Shown in pieces: positions 34,761 through 42,461 of a DNA stretch of 64,000 nucleotides (position 1 is its first letter; the number at the start of each line of letters is the position of its first letter). The notes beneath the pieces are model-generated. The model worked only from the letters and a program-made list of their open reading frames with translations, did not search any database and was not told where the DNA came from. A program made the translations under genes and the position numbers. This stretch comes from Flavobacterium sp. J27 (GTDB lineage Bacteria; Bacteroidota; Bacteroidia; Flavobacteriales; Flavobacteriaceae), in contig NZ_PJQW01000002.1 in the NCBI RefSeq assembly GCF_004303025.1, forward strand, positions 231,147-295,146, read 5' to 3'.

Positions 34761-35365
34761 GATAGGGCAGCATAAATAATGTAACCGTAAATTACAAATC
34801 TAAAAATTCTAAGTGAGGCAAAAATAAAGAATTGTTTTTGCGGAAATTTAATCATTCCAGCAGCTAAACAAGCAATAGCAAATGGAAGCGGTAATAAAGC
34901 ACCAACTGCAATTAAAAAACCACCCCATTTTTGCATATTTCTAATGTGTTTGGTCATTCTGCCTTCTAAATAATCATTAATTTTTGGAATTAACAACAAA
35001 GTTCTGCCTTTATAATAAGATATAACTCCTCCTAAATATGAAAGAGCCGCAAGAATGGATAAATAGAGTAGAGGTGAAGCACTGTTCTTCGTCCAAGCAA
35101 TAAAAATATCTGGAGGTAATAACCCTAAAATACTTTCAGAAACTAAAAATAAAGTAAAGATTGATACATCACTAAAGGTTTGAGTAACATGGTATAGCAT
35201 TTCGTCTATAGTTATTACTCTATAATTAATATATAATAGGATTCCAATTATAACAGCAAGTGGAAGTAATGCTTTTTTTGAATTTTCCCAAATAAAAGCA
35301 TAAAAGCCTGTATATTTATAATATTGATGTAGTAATTTAACTCTCGATTTTTTAGGTTTGGACAT
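34757..35365 (-). CDS. DedA/YqaA-like membrane protein
   Basis: 202 residues with about four or five helices. SESILGLLPPDIFIAW, YLGGVISYYKGR and GGFLIAVGALLPLPFAIACLAAGMIKFP are the DedA/SNARE-associated signature in its YqaA-like form; DedA proteins are lipid-carrier flippases. It is the first gene of the operon with DUF3817 and mscS. Confidence 0.82.
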   Translation of the reverse strand: MSKPKKSRVKLLHQYYKYTGFYAFIWENSKKALLPLAVIIGILLYINYRVITIDEMLYHVTQTFSDVSIFTLFLVSESILGLLPPDIFIAWTKNSASPLLYLSILAALSYLGGVISYYKGRTLLLIPKINDYLEGRMTKHIRNMQKWGGFLIAVGALLPLPFAIACLAAGMIKFPQKQFFIFASLRIFRFVIYGYIIYAALS

Positions 35366-35384
35366 AAAGGGTAATTTAGGAATA

Positions 35385-35392
35385 CAAATTTA
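35385..35392 (-). promoter_or_regulatory. -7 promoter element of the DedA-like operon
   Basis: The minus strand reads TAAATTTG, matching TAnnTTTG, 19 bases before the start at 35365. Confidence 0.4.
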
Positions 35393-35432
35393 CTAAGAAT
35401 TTTAGGTTTTTTTGTTAAAGTATAGATAAAAA

Positions 35433-35454
35433 AAAGGGTCAAAAAAGACCCTTT
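35433..35454 (-). terminator. Terminator of the small hypothetical gene
   Basis: AAAGGGTC (35433-35440) pairs with GACCCTTT (35447-35454). On the minus strand it is followed by a run of eight T (complement of the A-rich bases at 35428-35435). Confidence 0.82.
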
Positions 35455-35472
35455 ACAATAAAAAAATATTTT

Positions 35473-35838
35473 TTAAAAAGCAATAAAAGCTTTATTGTAT
35501 TCTCTAATGTCTAACAAATTATTTTTCTTAGATAAATCGTGTAGAAGTGATAAGAAATATTCAAAACTTTCGATATCATTTTCTTCAGAAATATTTTGAG
35601 AAACATCGTTGTCTTCGTTAATAGGTTCATCGTCTGGAATACCAATTAAAAAGGCTCTATTGGCTTCTAAATGTTCATAAGCTAAACGTAAAGACTTAGT
35701 AACTACTGGGTTTTGCTCTTCTAGAGAATACTCCCTAATTTTCTTTAAATCAGTAATAATTGAGTCTACATCAAACTTGTTTTGTAAAACTTCTTTTTGA
35801 ATTTTCTCAATTAATTTTTGTGCATATTTATTTTCCAT
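35473..35838 (-). CDS. Conserved acidic protein of unknown function
   Basis: 121 residues, soluble, acidic in the middle (INEDNDVSQNISEENDIES, about 75-92) and helical elsewhere. No signal peptide, membrane segment or recognised domain is visible. It resembles small conserved Flavobacteriaceae proteins. It is monocistronic, with its own promoter and terminator. Confidence 0.62.
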   Translation of the reverse strand: MENKYAQKLIEKIQKEVLQNKFDVDSIITDLKKIREYSLEEQNPVVTKSLRLAYEHLEANRAFLIGIPDDEPINEDNDVSQNISEENDIESFEYFLSLLHDLSKKNNLLDIREYNKAFIAF

Positions 35839-35860
35839 AGACGTAATAGTTAAAGGGACG

Positions 35861-35891
35861 CAAATCTAAGATTTTATTCAATGGTATACAA
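35861..35891 (-). promoter_or_regulatory. Promoter of the small acidic protein gene
   Basis: On the minus strand, TAGATTTG (35861-35868) fits TAnnTTTG, with TTG (35889-35891) 20 bases upstream. Confidence 0.5.
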
Positions 35892-35926
35892 TATTTTGTT
35901 TCGTATTTTTATCCTCTTTAGTAATT

Positions 35927-35972
35927 TTTATCAGGTAGAAATACCTGTTTATGGGGGTTTTTACCTGATAAA
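35927..35972. promoter_or_regulatory. Nested inverted repeats upstream of the LRR gene
   Basis: An 11-bp perfect inverted repeat (TTTATCAGGTA 35927-35937, TACCTGATAAA 35962-35972) encloses a third half-site, TACCTGTTTA (35942-35951). The inner pair forms the palindrome CAGGTAGAAATACCTG (35932-35947). It could be an operator for a dimeric regulator or a switchable RNA hairpin; no T-run follows, so a simple terminator is unlikely. Confidence 0.55.
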
Positions 35973-36028
35973 TTGTTGTTTTTTCAATCTTTTTTGTACA
36001 TTCGTTAATAATTTCTAGTTGTACATAT

Positions 36029-36973
36029 ATGAAGCAGTATTACTTATTTTTAATTTTCTTGCTATTTAACTACAATTTTTATTCACAAAACACTTACATA
36101 CCAGATAATGGTTTTGAGCAGTTGTTAATTGATCTTTCGGTTGATTTTGGCCCATTGGACAACTATGTTCCAACGGCAAATATAGCTGGATTAGAAGATT
36201 TGTATATTGTTAGTAATTACAATATTTCTGACTTAACTGGATTAGAGGATTTTGCATCAATCGAAGCACTTTATATTAATAACAATCCAATTACAACCAT
36301 AGATTTAAGTGGTAATCCAATTTTATATGATGTAAGTTTAACCAATTTGAATTTAACTTCTATTAATCTTTCTAATAATTCTATTTTAGGTTTTTTAGAT
36401 TTAACGAATAATTCGCTTACAAATTTAGATTTAAGTAGTTTGACTAATTTGCAATATTTAAATTTAGAAGGAAATTCAATAACAGATTTAGACTTAAGTT
36501 CAAAAACAAGTTTAACTACTTTAAATGTAAAAAATAATTCCTTGATAAGTTTAAATGTAAAAAGTGGTAACAATATCATTTTAACAACTTTTGATGCTTC
36601 AAATAATCCTTCTTTGACATGTATTGAAGTAGACAATGACAGTAATGCAACTGCTGGTGTTGGAAATTATGCATCTTGGATAAAAGATGCAACGGCGAGT
36701 TATTCGGTTAATTGTAATCCTTTAAGTATTCCTAATCAAAGTTTAGAAATAAGTTATTTTTATCCAAATCCAATTGGTTCCAATGAAATCCTAAATTTTA
36801 AAAACATAAATAATGATTTTACTTTTTCTATTTATGATTATGCTGGGAAATTAATTGATAAAAAGAGTATTTCTACTGATTCTTATCAATTAGGCAATTT
36901 AGCTAAAGGAGTTTATATTATTCAGATTCAAACTGATTCGGAACTATTCACAAATAAATTATTGGTAAAATAA
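36029..36973 (+). CDS. Secreted leucine-rich-repeat T9SS protein
   Basis: 314 residues with a signal peptide (about 1-19, ending NFYSQ). Residues 45-200 contain about seven LRR units of 20-23 residues, such as LTNLDLSSLTNLQYLNLEGN and LTTLNVKNNSLISLNVKSG. A type A T9SS sorting domain (YFYPNPIGSNE near 246 to NKLLVK) follows. It is a surface or secreted protein, probably for binding. The upstream region holds an unusual nested palindrome. Confidence 0.82.
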   Translation: MKQYYLFLIFLLFNYNFYSQNTYIPDNGFEQLLIDLSVDFGPLDNYVPTANIAGLEDLYIVSNYNISDLTGLEDFASIEALYINNNPITTIDLSGNPILYDVSLTNLNLTSINLSNNSILGFLDLTNNSLTNLDLSSLTNLQYLNLEGNSITDLDLSSKTSLTTLNVKNNSLISLNVKSGNNIILTTFDASNNPSLTCIEVDNDSNATAGVGNYASWIKDATASYSVNCNPLSIPNQSLEISYFYPNPIGSNEILNFKNINNDFTFSIYDYAGKLIDKKSISTDSYQLGNLAKGVYIIQIQTDSELFTNKLLVK

Positions 36974-37048
36974 GCTAAAATGATCAATAAATGAATGTTA
37001 ATAGTAATAATATATTATGAACTATAATATACATTATGTAAAATAGAA

Positions 37049-37080
37049 AAATACAAGCAAAACATTTGCCTGTATTTTTT
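37049..37080. terminator. Terminator between the LRR and msrB genes
   Basis: AAATACAAGCAAA (37049-37061) pairs with TTTGCCTGTATTT (37065-37077) with a single mismatch, followed by T to 37080. It overlaps the msrB stop and serves the plus-strand LRR gene; the A-rich left side could also stop minus-strand transcripts. Confidence 0.75.
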
Positions 37081-37579
37081 ACTTAGATTCTATGAATTTT
37101 AAAGCAGCAGAATTAATACAATATCTTAACCCTGTTGGTTTTGGTCCATCATTAAAAACATGACCCAAATGCAAACCAGTACTTTTTTCCACCACTTCTT
37201 CACGAACCATTCCGTGGCTATTGTCTCTAATCCATTCGACAGCATCTTCTGAAATTGGTTTTGTAAATGATGGCCAACCCGAACCTGAATCATATTTGTC
37301 GTCAGAACTAAATAATGGTTTTCCTGTTGCGGCACTCACATAAATACCTTTTTTATGATTATTATGATAAGCATTATTAAATGCTGGTTCTGTACCACGT
37401 TCAACCATTACATAATATGTATTTGGAGCTAATTTCTCTTTCCATTTCTTTTTTACAGATGCTTCTTTGCTTGCCGTATTCCTCTTTTTTGTTTCTTTTT
37501 TTTCTTGACATGAAATTTGTGAGATACTCAAAAAACTAAGTATAAAAAATACGCATAGATTATATTTTATCTTTTTCAT
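37079..37579 (-). CDS. msrB: Peptide-methionine (R)-S-oxide reductase, lipoprotein
   Basis: 166 residues that reduce the R form of methionine sulfoxide. The lipobox ends at Cys24 (SQISC), so it is exported. The core shows [25 protein letters not shown] and the catalytic Cys154 in [12 protein letters not shown]. The two CxxC zinc pairs of many MsrB proteins are absent ([13 protein letters not shown] instead), so it is a zinc-free form. It lies 6 bases after msrA on the same strand. Confidence 0.93.
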   Translation of the reverse strand: MKKIKYNLCVFFILSFLSISQISCQEKKETKKRNTASKEASVKKKWKEKLAPNTYYVMVERGTEPAFNNAYHNNHKKGIYVSAATGKPLFSSDDKYDSGSGWPSFTKPISEDAVEWIRDNSHGMVREEVVEKSTGLHLGHVFNDGPKPTGLRYCINSAALKFIESK

Positions 37580-37585
37580 TTTAAA

Positions 37586-38266
37586 TTATTTTAAATAGTT
37601 AGAAAATTTATTTTTGAATCGATTGATTCTAGGTACTGATACATTTTGTATATACGAATTATTGGGATGTAAAGATTCATAATTTTGATGATAGTCTTCC
37701 GCAGGATAAAATTTAGTGAATTTTTTTATTTCTGTAGTAATTTTATTTTTAAAAGAATGCTCTTTTTCTAAGGTGTCTATATATTTCTGAATCATTTCTT
37801 TTTCCGCATCATTTTTGTAAAAAGCAATAGAGCGATATTGTGTACCAATATCTGGACCTTGTTGATTTAAAGTAGTTGGATCATGAGAACCAAAGAAAAT
37901 GATGACTAAATCTCGAAACGAAATTACTTTTGGATCATAATAAATTTTTACCGCTTCAGCATAGTCTGTTGTACCACTACTCACCTTTTCATAATTGGGA
38001 TTAGATTGTGTACCACCACTATATCCAGAAACAACTTCATGTACGCCTTTTACACTTTCAAAAATAGCTTCCACACACCAAAAACAACCTGCTGCAAAAT
38101 AGGCCGTTGCATATTGATCTAGATTTTGATCTTCTTTTGTTATTTTAGATTCTAAGACATTTGGTAGTTCTTGCGTGTTTTCTAAATTCTTTTTTGAGTT
38201 TTTAGATTCGCAATTTAAAGTTATCAAACTAATCAGAATCAAACTTATTGTTTTTATATTTTTCAT
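37586..38266 (-). CDS. msrA: Peptide-methionine (S)-S-oxide reductase, lipoprotein
   Basis: 226 residues from the ATG at 38266, chosen because it begins a clean lipoprotein signal (Cys19 in LITLNC); an upstream ATG at 38320 only adds 18 residues. The active site AAGCFWCVEAIFE has catalytic Cys61, and GTQYRSIAFY and PAEDYHQNY are typical. It repairs the S form of oxidised methionine in exported proteins together with the neighbouring msrB. Confidence 0.93.
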   Translation of the reverse strand: MKNIKTISLILISLITLNCESKNSKKNLENTQELPNVLESKITKEDQNLDQYATAYFAAGCFWCVEAIFESVKGVHEVVSGYSGGTQSNPNYEKVSSGTTDYAEAVKIYYDPKVISFRDLVIIFFGSHDPTTLNQQGPDIGTQYRSIAFYKNDAEKEMIQKYIDTLEKEHSFKNKITTEIKKFTKFYPAEDYHQNYESLHPNNSYIQNVSVPRINRFKNKFSNYLK

Positions 38267-38292
38267 TTTCACTACTAATTTTATTGGTATTA

Positions 38293-38320
38293 CAAAATTA
38301 CTAATGATATAAAGGAACAA
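38293..38320 (-). promoter_or_regulatory. Promoter of msrAB
   Basis: On the minus strand, TAATTTTG (38293-38300) matches TAnnTTTG, with TTG (38318-38320) 17 bases upstream. It lies 26 bases before the msrA start and supports it over the upstream ATG. Confidence 0.6.
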
Positions 38321-38421
38321 ATGTTAACTATCTTACATTTGCTGTTAAAAATCTATTAATTTTTGAAAGAACTTAGCTTATTTGAGAGTAAAATTTTAGA
38401 AACCTGGATTTTATAAAAAAT

Positions 38422-38450
38422 GTAACCCGATAGTTTGTTTATCGGGTTAC
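38422..38450 (-). terminator. Terminator of the PL9 gene
   Basis: An 11-bp perfect stem (GTAACCCGATA 38422-38432, TATCGGGTTAC 38440-38450); on the minus strand a T-run follows (complement of AAAAAA at 38415-38420). Confidence 0.88.
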
Positions 38451-38458
38451 TCATTTAC

Positions 38459-40597
38459 TTATTCTTTAATAAATGGTTTGGTGTAGGAACCATTATTGCT
38501 ATTTATTTTGAGAATATAGACTCCTGATTTTAAATGACTAATATCTACTCTACTTTGATCGTTTTGAATAATTGTTTTTAAAATTTCTTTTCCTTCTAAA
38601 TTTATTACCGTAATAGTTCCGTTTACATATTGAGTTGGAAGATTTATTTGTAATTCATCTTGCGCTGGATTGGGATACACTACAATATCAGTTTCATTGT
38701 TACTCTCTTTTTCTGTTTCATAACTCATACGATTGGAATTAAAAATTGAACTTATATAATATAGATTGGCTACATTATCCTTCGTTATAGTATGAGAACC
38801 ACTTGATATACTTATAGTTGCAATTCCTGAACTAGCTGCATAAGAAACATTATCGACTTTTATATTCCCAGTAAAATTACTGTCAAATACTAAGGTTAAT
38901 GTTGCTGAAGTTGTTGTGCTAAAAGCAATAGAAGTACTGGATTCAATTTTCAATCTTCGTGTTAAGTTGAGTCCGTTATAATTTACAGAACCATCAGTTG
39001 CATTCATATTTCCTGAAATACTATAAAAAGAACTATTTTTTTCTGACACAGTAAAATTATGAATTTGATTGCTTGTTGAACCACCTCCATTGGAACCAGC
39101 TGGAGTTGCAGAAGCAGCATTTGAATTAATACTTCCATTGGCTTTTATCCAATAATAATAGGTAGTTCCATTTGTTACATTGCTATCAGTGTAATTTCTT
39201 GTAGTTGTTGGAACTTGAGCTATACGCACTCTTCCACTTGGATTAGAATCGGTATCTCTATATACTTCTAAACCAGTTACTGTAAGATTTGAAATACTCC
39301 AATTTAAATTTACTGAACCATTTGTTCCTGTAGCCGTTACTATAATTTCGACTGTACCTCCTCCTCCATTTGTTGTTCCGGATTCAATAGCACCTAAATC
39401 GGGTTTTGAACCTGAATAAATAATTCCTGTAGAAGTGACACCCACATCAATTAAATCGCTATTTGTATTTAAATTAAGAAAACCATTTCCTGTAGGATTT
39501 GCATTGGCTCCCATAGTTAAAGTTACAAAATCAGAACTAGTTACGGTAAAACCACCTGTTGCTCCAACAAAAGAATTTGGAGCAGTGCTATTGCCTCTAA
39601 TACGGTCATTGGTTCCATTATCAAAAGAAAGATTATTTTTAAAAACATGACTTGCACCGTCTCTAGTATGCCAATTATATCCATCGTTGTTGTAGGATGT
39701 ATTATTTGTAAATTCTATAGCCCCAATATTTCCATTGTCGGTAAAACCATGTTTTCCATTGTTAAATGCAATACATCTTCTTACAATATGATTAATTTGG
39801 TGCGCAGATGAGCCTAATTTATACCCATTTTTATCACCTCCACCAGAAGTGCCACCACTAGTAAGAGTACCATTATGATGCGCAATACAACCTTCTAAAA
39901 CAATCACACCAATTGGTCCAGTATCACTTTTCGTATATAAATCCCAGCCATCGTCTATATTATGATGTGCCACACAATTTCTAAAGATATTTCCAGTGCC
40001 ACAAGTTAATTTTGCTGCAAATCCGTCTGCATTTTCATTTCCACTATCTTTGTTGTCATACGATTCACAACCTAATATTAAATTATTTGTTGGCCATTGA
40101 CTAATACTACTTGCGTTAGTACTGTATCTACTTAATTGAAGACCTGTATCTTTATTATTTCTAAAAATGCAATTTTCAATGGTATTATTATTTCCAGATA
40201 AAAGCATTCCATTATCTCCGGCACCTTGAATGATAATGCCTTTCCAATGCCAATAATCCCCATCTAAAACAATACCTCTATTAGAAGAGCCTTCACTCAT
40301 ATTAAAATTTAAAATGGGAACTTCATTTCCATAGGCAAAAATGTTGATGTTTGCACTTGAAGAACCATTTTTAGTAATCACTATAGTGCTGCTGTAATTG
40401 TGAGTACCTCCTCTAACATAAATTGTATCACCTGATGATACTTGATTGATTGCTTTGGTTAGAGTTTTGAAAGGATTACTAGTTGAAGTTCCTGAATTTG
40501 AGTCGTTTCCATTTGTAGCAACATAATAATTTGTTGCCCATGACGATGCGATACTTATATTGAATAATATAAGCATCAAAAAGATGTTTTTTTTCAT
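38459..40597 (-). CDS. PL9-family pectate lyase with FnIII, CBM-like and T9SS domains
   Basis: 712 residues. A signal peptide (about 1-21) is followed by a right-handed beta-helix (about 25-405) matching family PL9 endo-pectate lyases: NADGFAAKLTCGTGNIFRNC, HHNIDDGWDLYTK, GDKNGYKLGS and NGKHGFTDNGN, with the K and D residues of that catalytic core. Then come a fibronectin III domain (about 415-500), a beta-rich carbohydrate-binding-like module (about 510-620) and a type A T9SS sorting domain ending GSYTKPFIKE. It cuts polygalacturonate outside the cell. It forms its own transcription unit behind a copy of the locus palindrome. Confidence 0.88.
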   Translation of the reverse strand: MKKNIFLMLILFNISIASSWATNYYVATNGNDSNSGTSTSNPFKTLTKAINQVSSGDTIYVRGGTHNYSSTIVITKNGSSSANINIFAYGNEVPILNFNMSEGSSNRGIVLDGDYWHWKGIIIQGAGDNGMLLSGNNNTIENCIFRNNKDTGLQLSRYSTNASSISQWPTNNLILGCESYDNKDSGNENADGFAAKLTCGTGNIFRNCVAHHNIDDGWDLYTKSDTGPIGVIVLEGCIAHHNGTLTSGGTSGGGDKNGYKLGSSAHQINHIVRRCIAFNNGKHGFTDNGNIGAIEFTNNTSYNNDGYNWHTRDGASHVFKNNLSFDNGTNDRIRGNSTAPNSFVGATGGFTVTSSDFVTLTMGANANPTGNGFLNLNTNSDLIDVGVTSTGIIYSGSKPDLGAIESGTTNGGGGTVEIIVTATGTNGSVNLNWSISNLTVTGLEVYRDTDSNPSGRVRIAQVPTTTRNYTDSNVTNGTTYYYWIKANGSINSNAASATPAGSNGGGSTSNQIHNFTVSEKNSSFYSISGNMNATDGSVNYNGLNLTRRLKIESSTSIAFSTTTSATLTLVFDSNFTGNIKVDNVSYAASSGIATISISSGSHTITKDNVANLYYISSIFNSNRMSYETEKESNNETDIVVYPNPAQDELQINLPTQYVNGTITVINLEGKEILKTIIQNDQSRVDISHLKSGVYILKINSNNGSYTKPFIKE

Positions 40598-40750
40598 GAT
40601 TTCTGTTTGTTTGAATTTTTAATTACTGTTTTTACCTAAAAATTGGATTAACTTCAAGGTATTCTGCTTCTTGCTTTGCAATTTTGAATTTGGTTCATAA
40701 CCTTTGATTTAAAGTTTAAATTATAAGGTTAATAGGCAGTAATTTATTTT

Positions 40751-40764
40751 CGTAATCGATTACA
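40751..40764. promoter_or_regulatory. Palindromic operator upstream of the PL9 gene
   Basis: CGTAATCGATTACA, 13 of 14 bases identical to the perfect palindrome at 59825-59838. It lies 153 bases before the PL9 start codon. Likely bound by the LacI-family regulator at 60060. Confidence 0.72.
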
Positions 40765-40791
40765 ATTTTATCTAAATTTTTTTAAGATTCT

Positions 40792-41703
40792 TTAAAAATT
40801 ATGCATTTCCATCCAAATAATACAAGTATTGAACCAATTGGAATTGCTTCTTGTATTTCCCAATCCAAAACCATGTCCACCAACATCATAAAGGTGCATT
40901 TCAGTTTTAATCCCATTCCTATTTAAGGCATAATAGTAATTCAAACTGTTTTCTATTGTTACAGATGCATCGTCAACACTATGAATTATAAAAGTTATAG
41001 GAGTTTGAGTTGTTACATTTTTATCTAAGGAATATTTTAGAATATTTTCTTTTTTTGGATGCATCCCTAAAAGATTTTTTTGAGACCCCAAATGTGTTAT
41101 TTCATTTTCCATAGAGATTACAGGATAAATTAGAATTGAAAAATTAGGCTTAGCACTTAGATTTTCATTAGAATCTGTAAGTTTTTCATCATAATAATTG
41201 CATAAGGTAGCCGCTAAATGTCCTCCAGCTGAAAAACCGATTACGCCAATTTTATCAGTATTAATATTTAATTTTTTTGCTTCTCTACGCATGTAACGCA
41301 TGGCTTCTTGTGCATCTTGTAAAGGTCCAATTGTTTTATCAGGCATAATACTATCCGATGGCAATCGATATTTTAAAACGACAGCAGTAATTCCATTTTT
41401 TTGAAATGCTGTTGCTACTTTATACCCTTCTTTATCCATACTTAAATGCGCGTAGCCACCACCAGGACAGATAAGAACGGCTGTTCCATTTGGTTTTTTA
41501 GGTTTAAAGATGGTTAATGTGGGTACTGAAACTTGGCTAACACGAACTAATACTGAATCTTTATAGGTTTTGATTTCAGTATACCTGTTATTTTCAATAC
41601 AATTAGGAATATCCATTTTCCATAAGTTTACTTCATACGATTGCGCATATACATTAGTCATTAGTATACAAAGGAAAAGAGCTATTTTATACCCAATTCT
41701 CAT
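40792..41703 (-). CDS. Secreted alpha/beta-hydrolase esterase of the pectin locus
   Basis: 303 residues with a signal peptide (about 1-20, ending VYAQ). The oxyanion HGG-like loop appears as CPGGGYAHLSM, the nucleophile elbow is GFSAGGH, and the Asp and His are in HSVDDASV and GGHGFGLG. Such polysaccharide-locus esterases remove acetyl or feruloyl groups; the precise ester is unknown. Its start overlaps the CE12 gene stop by 4 bases and it ends the second operon. Confidence 0.82.
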   Translation of the reverse strand: MRIGYKIALFLCILMTNVYAQSYEVNLWKMDIPNCIENNRYTEIKTYKDSVLVRVSQVSVPTLTIFKPKKPNGTAVLICPGGGYAHLSMDKEGYKVATAFQKNGITAVVLKYRLPSDSIMPDKTIGPLQDAQEAMRYMRREAKKLNINTDKIGVIGFSAGGHLAATLCNYYDEKLTDSNENLSAKPNFSILIYPVISMENEITHLGSQKNLLGMHPKKENILKYSLDKNVTTQTPITFIIHSVDDASVTIENSLNYYYALNRNGIKTEMHLYDVGGHGFGLGNTRSNSNWFNTCIIWMEMHNF

Positions 41704-42461
41704 TCGTTAAGTTTACTATATTTTTTTAATGAAGGTACTTTTTTTGACAGTTCTTTTACGGCTAAATTAGCTACTTCATTGGCTCCTAACTTAGACAGAT
41801 GTGTATTATCTTCAATACCGTCAGGAAAATATTCATTTTCACCTTTTTTGAAATGTAGATGCAATTTTTTAGACTCTTCAACACCATAGGTTATCTCTAA
41901 TTGCTCTGTTTCATATTGTAAATCGATAAAAGGAACATTCATTTCTTGAGCAACCAAACGAGTAATCAAGGTGTAATTACCATGAGAATCTAATAAAACT
42001 CCTTCTTCATTGAATTTTCTTCGAGCTATAGATGAAAACAAAACAGGAATTGCTCCTTTTGCTCTTGTTTCTTCTACATAACGCATTAAATTATAACGAT
42101 AGGAAGTTTGTGGATTGGTATATCTTTTTGGATCTGTATCTTTTGAATCGTTATGGCCAAATTGTATGAATACATAATCTCCCTTCTGTAAAGAATCTAA
42201 AACCGCTTTCCAATGTTTTAAATCTCTAAAACTTTTTGAGCTTCTTCCATTTACAGCATGATTTTTTATAATCACATTTTCAGTAAAAAAAATAGGTAAG
42301 ACTTGTCCCCAACCGTGCTCTGGATTGCTATTTGGATTTTTTTTATTGGCCATAGTAGAATCACCAATCATATAAATAGTTATGGATTGGGTATCATTCG
42401 TTTTTAAAGTTGAACAACTCCAAAAAAATAGTATTATAATTATTAAATTACTCAGTTTCAT
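41700..42461 (-). CDS. Rhamnogalacturonan acetylesterase, CE12 (SGNH)
   Basis: 253 residues, lipoprotein (Cys16 in LFFWSC). The SGNH blocks are IYMIGDSTMANKK (Ser), NHAVNGRSS (Gly), FIQFGHNDSKD (Asn) and DNTHLSKLG (Asp/His). This is the CE12 type that deacetylates rhamnogalacturonan I. It overlaps the lyase-esterase fusion gene by 14 bases and the next gene by 4 bases. Confidence 0.88.
   Translation of the reverse strand: MKLSNLIIIILFFWSCSTLKTNDTQSITIYMIGDSTMANKKNPNSNPEHGWGQVLPIFFTENVIIKNHAVNGRSSKSFRDLKHWKAVLDSLQKGDYVFIQFGHNDSKDTDPKRYTNPQTSYRYNLMRYVEETRAKGAIPVLFSSIARRKFNEEGVLLDSHGNYTLITRLVAQEMNVPFIDLQYETEQLEITYGVEESKKLHLHFKKGENEYFPDGIEDNTHLSKLGANEVANLAVKELSKKVPSLKKYSKLNE

Noticed and set aside
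36271-36636. Open frame antisense to the LRR region
   Set aside because: It is a repetitive shadow of the LRR codons (long runs of K, L, V, F) with no coding character of its own.
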